This document shows, piece by piece, positions 50,209-58,903 of a stretch of 64,000 nucleotides of DNA (the first letter of the stretch is position 1; every line of letters begins with the position of its first letter). Position numbers and translations under genes: made by a program. The notes under the pieces are model-generated. The model made no database searches. It saw only the letters and a list, made by a program, of their open reading frames with translations, and had not been told where the DNA came from. The stretch comes from Dyella_B humi (GTDB lineage Bacteria; Pseudomonadota; Gammaproteobacteria; Xanthomonadales; Rhodanobacteraceae). The DNA lies in the NCBI RefSeq assembly GCF_044904605.1, contig NZ_JADIKI010000023.1:1984001-2048000 (forward strand), in the 5' to 3' direction.

Positions 50209-51582
50209 TCAATGCCCGCTGTGCGGATGTTCCTTGCTCTCCGCCATGCGCTTTTCCAGATAGTGGATGTTCTGCCCACCCTGCTGGAAGCCGACGTCAG
50301 ACATGATGCGTTGCTGCAGCGGAATATTGCACTTCACGCCTTCGATCACCGTCTCGGCCAGCGCCAAACGCATGCGCGCGATGGCGGTTTCGCGATCGGG
50401 ACCGTGCACGATCAGCTTGCCGATCATCGAATCGTAGTTCGGCGGAATCTTGTAGCCGTCGTACAAGTGCGTATCCACGCGCACGCCGGGGCCGCCCGGT
50501 GCTTCGAAGCGCTTCACCGTACCCGGCGAAGGCATGAAGGTGTCCGGATCTTCTGCGTTGATGCGGCATTCGATCGCGTGACCCTGAATCTTAATGTCTT
50601 CCTGCTTGAGCGACAGTTTTTCGCCGGCAGCGATGCGAAGTTGTTCGCGTACCAGATCCACGCCGGTGATCAGTTCCGTTACCGGATGTTCCACCTGGAT
50701 GCGCGTGTTCATCTCGATGAAGTAGAAGCGGCCGTTTTCGAACAGGAACTCGAAGGTGCCGGCGCCGCGATAACCGATGCGCAAACAAGCGTCCACACAC
50801 ACCTGGCCGATCTGCGCGCGCAGTTCCGGCGTGATGCCGGGCGCGGGTGCTTCTTCCACCACTTTCTGATGGCGACGCTGCATCGAGCAGTCGCGTTCGC
50901 CCAAGTGAATCGCATTGCCCTGGCCATCGGCGAGCACCTGGATTTCCACGTGACGCGGATTCTCCAGAAACTTCTCCATGTACACCTGATCGTTGCCGAA
51001 CGCCGCTTTGGCTTCCTGCTTGGTCATGGTGATGGCGTTGCCCAGATGCGCTTCGGTACGCACCACGCGCATGCCGCGACCACCACCGCCGCCAGCGGCC
51101 TTGATGATCACGGGGTAGCCGATTTCGCGCGCGATGCGCACGTTTTCTTCGACGTTTTCGCCGAGCGGACCACCGGAACCTGGCACGCACGGCACGCCCG
51201 CCGCTTTCATGGCGCGGATCGCTTCCACTTTGTCGCCCATCAGGCGGATCACGTCGGCGGTGGGGCCGATGAAGATGAAGCCGCTTTGTTCCACCTGCTC
51301 GGCGAAATCCGCACGCTCGGACAGAAAGCCATAGCCGGGATGGATCGCGTTGGCGTCGGTGATTTCCGCGGCGGCGATGATGCGTGGGATGTTGAGATAG
51401 CTATCCACGGACGGCGCCGGACCGATGCAGATCGCTTCGTCGGCGAGCCCGACGTGTTTCAGGTTGCGGTCGGCGGTGGAATGCACCGCCACGGTCTTGA
51501 TGCCAAGGCTGTGGCACGCGCGCAGCACACGCAGCGCGATTTCACCACGGTTGGCAATGACGACTTTCTCAAGCTTTTGCAT
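50209..51582 (-). CDS. accC: Acetyl-CoA carboxylase biotin carboxylase subunit
   Basis: ATP-dependent carboxylation of biotin on AccB, first half-reaction of fatty-acid synthesis. 457 residues. Visible: EKVVIANRGEIALRVLRACHSLGI, AIHPGYGFLSERADFAE, the glycine-rich ATP-grasp loop KAAGGGGGRGMRVV, NPRHVEIQVLADGQGN, ERDCSMQRRHQKVVEEAP, and EMNTRIQVEHPVTELITGVDLV. Fifteen bases downstream of accB. Confidence 0.98.
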   Translation of the reverse strand: MQKLEKVVIANRGEIALRVLRACHSLGIKTVAVHSTADRNLKHVGLADEAICIGPAPSVDSYLNIPRIIAAAEITDANAIHPGYGFLSERADFAEQVEQSGFIFIGPTADVIRLMGDKVEAIRAMKAAGVPCVPGSGGPLGENVEENVRIAREIGYPVIIKAAGGGGGRGMRVVRTEAHLGNAITMTKQEAKAAFGNDQVYMEKFLENPRHVEIQVLADGQGNAIHLGERDCSMQRRHQKVVEEAPAPGITPELRAQIGQVCVDACLRIGYRGAGTFEFLFENGRFYFIEMNTRIQVEHPVTELITGVDLVREQLRIAAGEKLSLKQEDIKIQGHAIECRINAEDPDTFMPSPGTVKRFEAPGGPGVRVDTHLYDGYKIPPNYDSMIGKLIVHGPDRETAIARMRLALAETVIEGVKCNIPLQQRIMSDVGFQQGGQNIHYLEKRMAESKEHPHSGH

Positions 51583-51597
51583 GGGAATAGGGGCCGC

Positions 51598-52062
51598 TCA
51601 GCCGATCACGAACATCGGTTGGTCGAATTCCACCGGCTGGCCGTTCTCGACCAGGATGGCCTTCACCTCGCCGGCGACTTCGGCCTCGATCTGGTTGAAC
51701 ATCTTCATCGCTTCGATGATGCCCAGCGTCTCGCCAGCCTTCACTTGCTGGCCTACTTTCACGAACGCGGGTCCGCCCGGGGTGGCCGAGGCATAGAAAG
51801 TGCCGACCATCGGCGCCTTCAGCACGTGGCCGGCTGGCAGATTGCTGCCCGGCTCGCCTTCGGTCGGTGCCGGCGCAGCGGCCACCGGAGCGGCGACCGG
51901 AGCCGGAGCTGGCACGTGTACGGCGGGCGGCGCGGCGACGGTGATACCGCCCTTGGGAACGCGCGACAGGCGCACGACTTCCTCGCCTTCCTTGATTTCC
52001 AGTTCGGCGAGGTTGGATTCCTCGAGTAGGTCGATCAGTTTTTTGATCTTGCGCAGATCCAT
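51598..52062 (-). CDS. accB: Biotin carboxyl carrier protein of acetyl-CoA carboxylase
   Basis: A 154-residue carrier. The N-terminal helix region MDLRKIKKLIDLLEESNLAELEIKEGEE and an Ala/Pro-rich linker lead to the biotinyl domain, with the biotinylated Lys in IIEAMKMFNQIEAEV. The usual GTFYASATPGGPAFVKVGQQV thumb region precedes it. Between aroQ and accC on the same strand. Confidence 0.98.
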   Translation of the reverse strand: MDLRKIKKLIDLLEESNLAELEIKEGEEVVRLSRVPKGGITVAAPPAVHVPAPAPVAAPVAAAPAPTEGEPGSNLPAGHVLKAPMVGTFYASATPGGPAFVKVGQQVKAGETLGIIEAMKMFNQIEAEVAGEVKAILVENGQPVEFDQPMFVIG

Positions 52063-52145
52063 AGGGCTTGCCTTCTCAGGGTCTGGAGGCCGCAGCGTGG
52101 CGGCCCTTGAGTGAACGGTATGGAGTGAAAGGAAACGACAGGCGG

Positions 52146-52598
52146 CTAGCCGCCGGCCTTCTGTTCAAGTTTGCTAAGGGCGGCGTCCAGCGCGAGGTGG
52201 TAGCTGGCGCTGCCGAAGCCGCAGATCACGCCCACGGCCAGGTCGGAAAGATAGGAGTGGCGGCGGAACGGCTCGCGGGCATGCACATTGCTCATGTGCA
52301 GCTCGATGAAAGGAATGCCCACTGCGGCCAGTGCATCGCGCAGGGCCACGCTGGTATGGGTGAACGCGCCGGGGTTGATCAGGATGAAGGCCACCTGCTC
52401 GTCCCGCGCCTGGTGGATGCGGCCGATCAGCTCGTGCTCGGCGTTTGACTGATACCAGTCCAGCTCATGACCGGCCGCCTGGGCGTGCTGGGCGAGCTGG
52501 TTGTTGATGTCAGCCAGCGTCTCCCGGCCGTAAATATCGGGTTCGCGCACGCCGAGCAGGTTGAGGTTGGGTCCGTGCAGGACCAGCAGCTTCGCCAT
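52146..52598 (-). CDS. aroQ: Type II 3-dehydroquinate dehydratase
   Basis: Dehydrates 3-dehydroquinate in the shikimate pathway. 150 residues, the standard length. Signatures: VLHGPNLNLLGVREPDIYG with the catalytic Tyr, YQSNAEHELIGRIHQA, INPGAFTHTSVALRDAL, ELHMSNVHAREPFRRHSYLSDLAVGVICGFG. aroQ-accB-accC is a widely kept order. Confidence 0.98.
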   Translation of the reverse strand: MAKLLVLHGPNLNLLGVREPDIYGRETLADINNQLAQHAQAAGHELDWYQSNAEHELIGRIHQARDEQVAFILINPGAFTHTSVALRDALAAVGIPFIELHMSNVHAREPFRRHSYLSDLAVGVICGFGSASYHLALDAALSKLEQKAGG

Positions 52599-52742
52599 AG
52601 AGCTCCGGCGTCCCCCGGGGTATCCAGAATCCGCGAAGTGTGCGGGCTGTCAGGAATATTGTCTAGTTCGGCGTAGATCGGCGATGTTTGACGGAGAAAG
52701 AAGATGTTAAACGTGCGGGAACGTATGGCGTCGTAAACCGCA

Positions 52743-53288
52743 TCAGGGCGCGGTTGTCGGGGATAGCCAGCGATCGAGCTGATTGGCGTCGAGCGGGCCT
52801 CGATGCGCCGCCAGGATGCGGCCGTTTTCATCCAGCAACACACTGTAGGGAAGCATTTCGCCTGTGTCGCCGAAGCGCAGCGAGGTGCTGGGTGAATCGA
52901 GCTGGCCGATCAGAATGGGATAGTCCACCGGATGCTGGGTCAAGTAGGCCCGAACACGATCGGGCTCGTCCATCGCAATACCCAGCACGATCGCCCCCTG
53001 ATCGGCGAACTTATGCTGGGCAGCGTTCAAGGCGGGCATCTCGGCCAAGCACGGCTTGCACCAGCTGGCCCAGAAGTTCAGCAGCAGGCGTCGACCTTGG
53101 TATCCGGACAGCCTGCGTTCCTTGCCGTCGAGGTCCAGCAGCGCTATATCCGGTCGAAGATCGCCGACGTTCGCCACCTGAACCCCGGGCGGTACGTGCG
53201 TCTGGCTGCTTTCATGCTGCAGCCAGCCGCCAGCGATGGCTGCCAGCAGCGCCAGGGCGAGAATGACGAGGTTGGTGCGGCTCAGCAT
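52743..53288 (-). CDS. TlpA-family periplasmic thiol-disulfide protein
   Basis: A 181-residue membrane-anchored thioredoxin-like protein. An N-terminal anchor or signal helix (LVILALALLAAIAGGWL) is followed by a TlpA domain with LLDLDGKERRLSGYQGRRLLLNFWASWCKPCLAEMPAL. The WCKPC active site is intact, and the cis-Pro region is LPYSVLLDENGRI. It lies 19 bases after dsbD, its likely electron donor. Confidence 0.92.
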   Translation of the reverse strand: MLSRTNLVILALALLAAIAGGWLQHESSQTHVPPGVQVANVGDLRPDIALLDLDGKERRLSGYQGRRLLLNFWASWCKPCLAEMPALNAAQHKFADQGAIVLGIAMDEPDRVRAYLTQHPVDYPILIGQLDSPSTSLRFGDTGEMLPYSVLLDENGRILAAHRGPLDANQLDRWLSPTTAP

Positions 53289-53307
53289 GCGCGGGAGCCC
53301 ATTCCCA

Positions 53308-55479
53308 TCACTTGGCTGCCTCGTTCAAGGCCTGCTCTACCAGCGAGGAGGTCAGCACCGTCGGCAATTTCCGGCCGGCGCCGCCATCCTTCGGGAACAC
53401 GACGTACAGCGGCACGCCGGGGGAGTGGTATTCCTGCAGGAAGGCCGAAATGGCCGGATCCTCGTTGGTCCAATCGCCCTTCATATAGATGGCGCCGGTG
53501 CGCTTGAGCAGCGCCTTGAAATCGTCGCCGTTGAGCACGGCGTGCTCGTTCGCCTTGCAGGTCACGCACCAGTCGGCGGTCATGTCCACGAACACCGGCG
53601 TGCCAGCCTTGCGCAGTTCGGCGAGTTTTTCGGGCGAGTAGGCAACGACGCCGTCGCTGGCGCCGGCCGTCTGTGCAACGGCAGGCAAGGTGGCGAGGTA
53701 ATACAGCGGCGCCAGCGTGAACAGCGCGAGCAGGCCGACCAGCACGCGGCTCAGCACGCCGCGATGGCGGCTGCGTTCGAACCACCACAGCGTCATGGCC
53801 AGCAATACGGCGGCGACCAGCAGCAGACCCACCGCATCGGCGCCGCGCTGATTGGCGAGCACCCATGCCAGCCACGCCACGGTGAGATACATCGGAAAGG
53901 CGAGGACTTCTTTCAGCGTTTCCATCCAGCGGCCGGGGCGCGGCAGCCAGCGCGACAACGCCGGCACGAAACCCACGGCCAGGAACGGCAAGGCGAGGCC
54001 CACACCTAACGCAAGGAACACGCAGATGGCGCTCGCGATCGGCGCTACCAGCGCGTACGCCAGCGCACTGCCCATGAACGGCGCCGTGCAGGGACTGGCG
54101 ACCACCACCGCCAGCACGCCGGTAAAGAAATCGCCGGCAGGTCCGGAACGGCTCGCCAGCGCGCTGCCCGTGTTGCCGAGCGATGCGCCGAACTGCGCCA
54201 CGCCGGACATCGACAACGCTACGGCGAGCATGATCAACGCCAGCACGGCCACTACGATCGGATTCTGCAGGTGCGCGCCCCACGCGGTTTTCAGCGCGAT
54301 GATCACTACGCCCAGCACCGCAAAGCTCACCAATACACCGGCTGTGTACATCAGTGCATGCAGGCGCCGGCGCGCCGGGTTCTCACCGCTTTCGATCAGG
54401 CCGATCGCCTTGATCGACAGCACCGGCAGCACGCACGGCATGAGGTTCAGCACCAGGCCGCCGCCCAGGGCGAGCAGCAGCGCGTACAAAAAGCTCACGC
54501 CCGGCGATCCACCGTTCTTCGCGTCGACCGGCGGCATCTCCGGTGCGGGATTGGGCGCAGCTTCAACCGTGGTGCCGCCATTGCCGGTCAGATCGATATG
54601 CGCTTCGCGCGTCATCAGCGGATAGCACAGACCGCCATCCTGGCAACCCTGGAAACTGGCCACCAAGGCAAGCGTCTTGGTGCCGCCAGTGTCGCCATTG
54701 ATGGCCACCGGCAAGGTCACTTCATTGAAGTACACGGTGGTGTTACCGAAATGCGCATCCTGATGCATGGTTCCAGCAGGCCACGCTGGCGACAACGAAA
54801 GCTTCGGCGCATCTTTCACTGCAAGCTGCGTCTGATCGCGATACAGGTAGTAGCCCTTGGCAAGCGTCCAGCGCAGCAGTAGGTGGTGCGCATCCTGCGC
54901 GATCGCATCGAAATGAAATGCGTCTTCGGCCGGCAGCGGCGTGCCGTTGTTGCCACCGACCAATGCCTGCGGGCGCGAGCCGAGCAGATCGTTGAGTTTG
55001 TTGTTGGTCGGTGTTGCCGCCGCGGCGGGAACCGGCAGAGACAGGTGCTCGGTATGCGGCGGATAGCAGATCTTCGGATCGGTCTCGTGGCAGCCCTGAT
55101 ACCGCACGCTCAATGCAAGCGTCGTGGTGCCGGGTGCCAGTGTGTAGGGAATGGTGGCATCTACGCTGTGGTGATACGTCTCGACCGGTCCAAGGTAAGG
55201 ATCGTCGTGCTTCTCGCCGTTGGGCAATTGCGCTTCGCCCAGCGTCACACCGTCGCCGCCCTTGAAGGCCATGCGTCCGCGATAGAGGTAGTAATCCTGC
55301 GCGATGGTCCAGTGCAGCTTCACCACGCCGGGCGTGCTGGCGTCGGCGGTGAGCTTGTAGGCCTCGGTCACCGGCAGCAGGTTGTCTTCGGCATCCTGGG
55401 CAACGGCCTGCATACCGAACGCCAGCGTAAGCAAAGTAAGCAGATAAGCGGCGACGCGGCCGTAACGAAGCGAACGCAT
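53308..55479 (-). CDS. dsbD: DsbD-type thiol:disulfide interchange protein with doubled N-terminal domain
   Basis: Carries electrons from cytosolic thioredoxin across the inner membrane to periplasmic partners. The 723-residue protein has a signal peptide (AAYLLTLLTLAFGMQAVA) and two successive DsbD alpha-type domains, with Cys pairs in YQGCHETDPKICYPP (first, near residue 135) and FQGCQDGGLCYPLM (second, near 275). The membrane domain has eight helices with its Cys in LNLMPCVLPVLSIKAIGL and VVASPCTAPFMGSALAYA. The C-terminal thioredoxin domain has VDMTADWCVTCKANE. E. coli DsbD (about 565 residues) has one alpha domain. The ATG at 55479 is fixed by the signal peptide; the frame stays open upstream, but without homology. 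Confidence 0.94.
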   Translation of the reverse strand: MRSLRYGRVAAYLLTLLTLAFGMQAVAQDAEDNLLPVTEAYKLTADASTPGVVKLHWTIAQDYYLYRGRMAFKGGDGVTLGEAQLPNGEKHDDPYLGPVETYHHSVDATIPYTLAPGTTTLALSVRYQGCHETDPKICYPPHTEHLSLPVPAAAATPTNNKLNDLLGSRPQALVGGNNGTPLPAEDAFHFDAIAQDAHHLLLRWTLAKGYYLYRDQTQLAVKDAPKLSLSPAWPAGTMHQDAHFGNTTVYFNEVTLPVAINGDTGGTKTLALVASFQGCQDGGLCYPLMTREAHIDLTGNGGTTVEAAPNPAPEMPPVDAKNGGSPGVSFLYALLLALGGGLVLNLMPCVLPVLSIKAIGLIESGENPARRRLHALMYTAGVLVSFAVLGVVIIALKTAWGAHLQNPIVVAVLALIMLAVALSMSGVAQFGASLGNTGSALASRSGPAGDFFTGVLAVVVASPCTAPFMGSALAYALVAPIASAICVFLALGVGLALPFLAVGFVPALSRWLPRPGRWMETLKEVLAFPMYLTVAWLAWVLANQRGADAVGLLLVAAVLLAMTLWWFERSRHRGVLSRVLVGLLALFTLAPLYYLATLPAVAQTAGASDGVVAYSPEKLAELRKAGTPVFVDMTADWCVTCKANEHAVLNGDDFKALLKRTGAIYMKGDWTNEDPAISAFLQEYHSPGVPLYVVFPKDGGAGRKLPTVLTSSLVEQALNEAAK

Positions 55480-55532
55480 TCCAACTCCATGCAGTGGGGA
55501 TCGCGCGGGGGCGCGAACGGGGATTATGGACC

Positions 55533-56444
55533 TTAAGCCTTTTCGACCGCATCCAGCGGCGCGGGTGCCGCGGGACGAAGCTTCAACATGCCGGTGGTGA
55601 GTGCCACACCCAGCAGGATCACGGCGCAACCGCCACCCATCGCCAGCGTGATCGATTCGCGCAGAAACATTGCGCCCCACACCACGCCGAACACAGGGAT
55701 CAGGTACAGCACTGCCATCGAGCGCGTTGAACCAATGCGCGCCAACAGCCGATAGAACAGCACGTAGGCGAGCGAGGTGCAGGCTGCCGCCAGACCGAAC
55801 ATGGCGATCCACGCCTGGGCCGTCGGCGATTTGGCCGGCCACAGCCACACCGTGAAGGGCAGTAGCATCACTGCCGCGGCGACCTGGCTGCCGATCGCCA
55901 CCGTTAGCGGCGACACGGTCTGCACGCGGCGATGGCTGTAGTGCGCGCCGAAGGTATAGCAGATGTTCGCGCCCACGCAGGCCGCCATGGCCCAGCCGAC
56001 CGGCGCACCGCCATGGCCGAAGCCCAGGCTGCCACCGATCAGCCACACCACGCCGGTCATGCCGATCACCAGGCCGCTCGCCTGTGTGGCATTCAACTTC
56101 TCGCCCAGCCACAGCGCGCCGGAGGCCGCCACCAGCAACGGTGCGATGGCATCGAAGATGGCCGACAACCCGGCCGGCAAGCTCTGCGCCGCGTACGAAA
56201 ACAGCACGAACGGCAGCGCGGAATTGGCCAGGCCGATCAATGCGACTGAGCGCCAATTCGCGCGCAATTCCGCCAGGCGTTCGCGCGACATCAGCAACGG
56301 TATCGAGCAGATTGCCGCGCCGATCGCACGCATGCCGGCCAGCGCCATGCTTCCAAACTGGGCCGCGCCCATGCGCATGAACAGAAACGAGGCACCCCAC
56401 AGGGCTCCGAGCAACAGCAGGGCGGCGACGTCGGATTTCTTCAT
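55533..56444 (-). CDS. EamA/DMT-family transporter
   Basis: A 303-residue inner-membrane protein with ten helices in two EamA repeats. It starts ALLLLGALWGASFLFMRMGAAQFG, has SLPAGLSAIFDAIAPLLVAASGALWLGEKL closing the first repeat, and MAVLYLIPVFGVVWGAMFLRESIT in the second. Drug/metabolite exporter superfamily, substrate unknown. The stop lies 53 bases before dsbD on the same strand. Confidence 0.92.
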   Translation of the reverse strand: MKKSDVAALLLLGALWGASFLFMRMGAAQFGSMALAGMRAIGAAICSIPLLMSRERLAELRANWRSVALIGLANSALPFVLFSYAAQSLPAGLSAIFDAIAPLLVAASGALWLGEKLNATQASGLVIGMTGVVWLIGGSLGFGHGGAPVGWAMAACVGANICYTFGAHYSHRRVQTVSPLTVAIGSQVAAAVMLLPFTVWLWPAKSPTAQAWIAMFGLAAACTSLAYVLFYRLLARIGSTRSMAVLYLIPVFGVVWGAMFLRESITLAMGGGCAVILLGVALTTGMLKLRPAAPAPLDAVEKA

Positions 56445-56536
56445 GGCGGATGCGCTCGTAAAGGCGGGCAGTTAACCCTAGCCCTGCACGGTGACAGGAC
56501 CTGTCAGCAGTCTTGGTAGGAAGCGACGCACTACAC

Positions 56537-57235
56537 CTAGGCGCGAACCTTTGCGCCCTGGTTGAACAATATCTTGCGTTCTTCTTCCGATATCGCCTGC
56601 TTGGGCGCATACACGTTCTCGACATCCTCGTAGGTGCGCATGGTGGCCGGTCGCGTTGCCATGCTTTCGAACCAGCGCTTGAGATGTGGAAACTCGGCGA
56701 GGTTCTGTCCATATGCTTCGTGCGGAACGATCCATGGGTAACAGGCGATGTCGGCAATCGAAAATTCGCCCGCAATGAACGGGCGATCAGCCAAGCGACG
56801 ATCGAGCACGCCGTAAAGCCGGCTGGTCTCGCGTGTGTAGCGGTCGATGGCGTAGGGCACTTTTTCAGGCGCGTAGACATTGAAATGACCAATCTGCCCG
56901 GCCATCGGCCCGAGGCCGGCCATCTGCCAGAACAGCCACTGCAGCACTTCGCTGCGCCCGCGGATGTCCTGCGGGATGAAGCGCCCGATCTTTTCAGCGA
57001 AATACAGCAGGATGGCGCCGGATTCGAACAACTGCACTGGCTCGCCACCACCGGCCGGCGCGTGGTCGACGATCGCTGGGATCTTGTTGTTCGGCGAAAT
57101 GGCCAGGAATTCGGGTTTGAATTGCTCGCCCTTGCTGAGGCCCACCGGCACGATGCGATAGGGCAGCTGCGCTTCTTCGAGGAACAGCTTGGCCTTGAGG
57201 CCGTTCGGCGTCGCGGCGAAATAGAGATCGATCAT
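56537..57235 (-). CDS. Glutathione S-transferase, Nu-class-like (YfcG/YghU type)
   Basis: A 232-residue protein. The N-terminal domain begins MIDLYFAATPNGLKAKLFLEEAQLPYRIVPV and has the SPNNKIPAIVDH and LFESGAILLYFAEKIGRF glutathione-site motifs of the Nu class. The C-terminal domain has WQMAGLGPMAGQIGHFNVYAPEKVPYAIDRY and SIADIACYPWI. Such enzymes in E. coli act as disulfide-bond reductases. Divergent from the MocR gene. Confidence 0.92.
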   Translation of the reverse strand: MIDLYFAATPNGLKAKLFLEEAQLPYRIVPVGLSKGEQFKPEFLAISPNNKIPAIVDHAPAGGGEPVQLFESGAILLYFAEKIGRFIPQDIRGRSEVLQWLFWQMAGLGPMAGQIGHFNVYAPEKVPYAIDRYTRETSRLYGVLDRRLADRPFIAGEFSIADIACYPWIVPHEAYGQNLAEFPHLKRWFESMATRPATMRTYEDVENVYAPKQAISEEERKILFNQGAKVRA

Positions 57236-57343
57236 GACGGATGGCTCCAGCGGGCGTTAAGGCCATCCTAGGTAATCAGGTGGTCTTGCAAAAGAACCAC
57301 ATCAGGGCAAATCTACGGGTCCAGTTTTGAGCGCCTGTGACGC

Positions 57344-58795
57344 ATGGACAACCCTTTCGAGTTTCCCTTGGACTTGCCAGAGCGTGGTTCCCGGCAGCGG
57401 CTGGCGGCGCTGCATGGGCAGTTGCGCGCTGCGATTCTTGACGGGCGGCTCAAAGCCGGCCTGCGGTTGCCTGCAACGCGTGTGGTGGCCGATGCGTTAG
57501 GGGTGTCGCGCAACACCGTTGTCGCGGCCTACGACTTGTTACTCAGCGAGGGCTATATCGTGGCCCGGCGCGGCGCCGGCAATTTCGTGGCCGATCTCGC
57601 CGCACGGAGGCCGGTTGTTCCGGCGAAGACTTTGGCGGATCGCAATGAGCGTCGATTGGCGCCGTACTGGCGTCACATCGATACCATGCCAGCGCCAATG
57701 GAACTGGGCGCGTTTACCTGCGATTTTCGCCTCGGCATTCCCGATAGCCGTTCGTTTCCTTATGAGGTGTGGCGTCGCCTTTCGGCGCGCGCCTTGCGTC
57801 ACTTGTCCAACGCAGCGCCTTTGTATGGCCATCCGCAGGGTAGCCCCGCGTTACGGGAAGCCATTGCCCGCCACATTTCGTTTGCGCGCGCCGTAGCGTG
57901 CGAGCGGGACGATGTGATCGTGACCAACGGCGCACAACAAGCCTTCGATTTGTTGGCGCGCGTGCTGGTTACGCCGGGACGTACGGTTCTTGCCGTTGAG
58001 GATCCGGGATATCCGCCGTTGCAGGAAGTATTTAGAGCCGCGGATGCCAAGGTCGTCGGCGTGCCGGTGGACGAAGAAGGGCTGGTGGTGGACAAACTCC
58101 CCGATGACACCAACGTCATCTATGTCACGCCGTCGCATCAGTTTCCGCTCGGTGTCTTGATGTCACCGCGCCGGCGCATGGCCTTGCTGGATTTTGCCCG
58201 GTCGCGTGGTGCGGTGATCATCGAGGACGATTACGACAGCGAATTTCGCTACAGCGGCAGGCCACTGGATGCGCTGCAGACGCTGGATCGTGATGGCGTA
58301 GTTTGCTATGTCGGCACATTTTCCAAATGCTTGTTTCCAACGCTGCGCATCGGCTATGCGGTCGCGCCGCCATGGTTGCGCGTAGCCCTTGCGAATGCGA
58401 AATATCAGGCGGATTGGCACGGCAACGTGATGGCGCAGGACGCGCTTGCCGCGTTTGTCGCCGAAGGGCATCTCGTGCGCCATGTACGTCACATGCGCAA
58501 GATCTACGCGGAGCGACGCGATATCTTGCTGGATGCGTTGAAACGGCATGGTGATGGGCGTTTGCATGTGTATCCTTCGGACGCCGGTTTGCATCTCGCC
58601 GTAAGGCTTCCTGATTCTGTCGATGCGACCCAACTGGCGAAACGTGCTGCAGCTGTTGGCATTCGACTGGAAACCTTGAACAGCTGCGCCCTGGATTCGG
58701 CCGCAGTAAATGGCCTGGCGTTTGGCTTTGGCATGATCGATGCGCAGCGCATCGACGAGGGTATTCGCCGGTTGGTCCAGCTCTTAGATCGATAG
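57344..58795 (+). CDS. MocR-family (PdxR-like) transcriptional regulator
   Basis: A 483-residue fusion of a GntR-type winged helix and an aminotransferase fold. The DNA-binding part has ALHGQLRAAILDGRLKAGLRLPATRVVADALGVSRNTVVAAYDLLLSEGYI. The PLP-binding part has VTNGAQQAFDLLARVL, DDYDSEFRYSGRP and the PLP Lys in YVGTFSKCLFPTLRIGY. Regulates unknown target genes; the divergent GST gene (108 bases away) is the first candidate. Pyridoxal-synthesis genes, the usual PdxR targets, are not in the window. Confidence 0.93.
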   Translation: MDNPFEFPLDLPERGSRQRLAALHGQLRAAILDGRLKAGLRLPATRVVADALGVSRNTVVAAYDLLLSEGYIVARRGAGNFVADLAARRPVVPAKTLADRNERRLAPYWRHIDTMPAPMELGAFTCDFRLGIPDSRSFPYEVWRRLSARALRHLSNAAPLYGHPQGSPALREAIARHISFARAVACERDDVIVTNGAQQAFDLLARVLVTPGRTVLAVEDPGYPPLQEVFRAADAKVVGVPVDEEGLVVDKLPDDTNVIYVTPSHQFPLGVLMSPRRRMALLDFARSRGAVIIEDDYDSEFRYSGRPLDALQTLDRDGVVCYVGTFSKCLFPTLRIGYAVAPPWLRVALANAKYQADWHGNVMAQDALAAFVAEGHLVRHVRHMRKIYAERRDILLDALKRHGDGRLHVYPSDAGLHLAVRLPDSVDATQLAKRAAAVGIRLETLNSCALDSAAVNGLAFGFGMIDAQRIDEGIRRLVQLLDR

Positions 58796-58903
58796 CGTGG
58801 CGCGTCGTGTCATGCGGTGGCACCCTGCATTTGCCGCAAAGTGGCTCTTATGGCGGCTGCGCCGAATCGCGAGGATGTATGCGACCTCATTAAGGAGATT
58901 GTC

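Noticed and set aside
55480..57051. Upstream extension of the DsbD reading frame (over 500 more codons)
   Set aside because: It overlaps the EamA and GST genes in another frame, and the DsbD signal peptide with a GGAG ribosome site starts at 55479.
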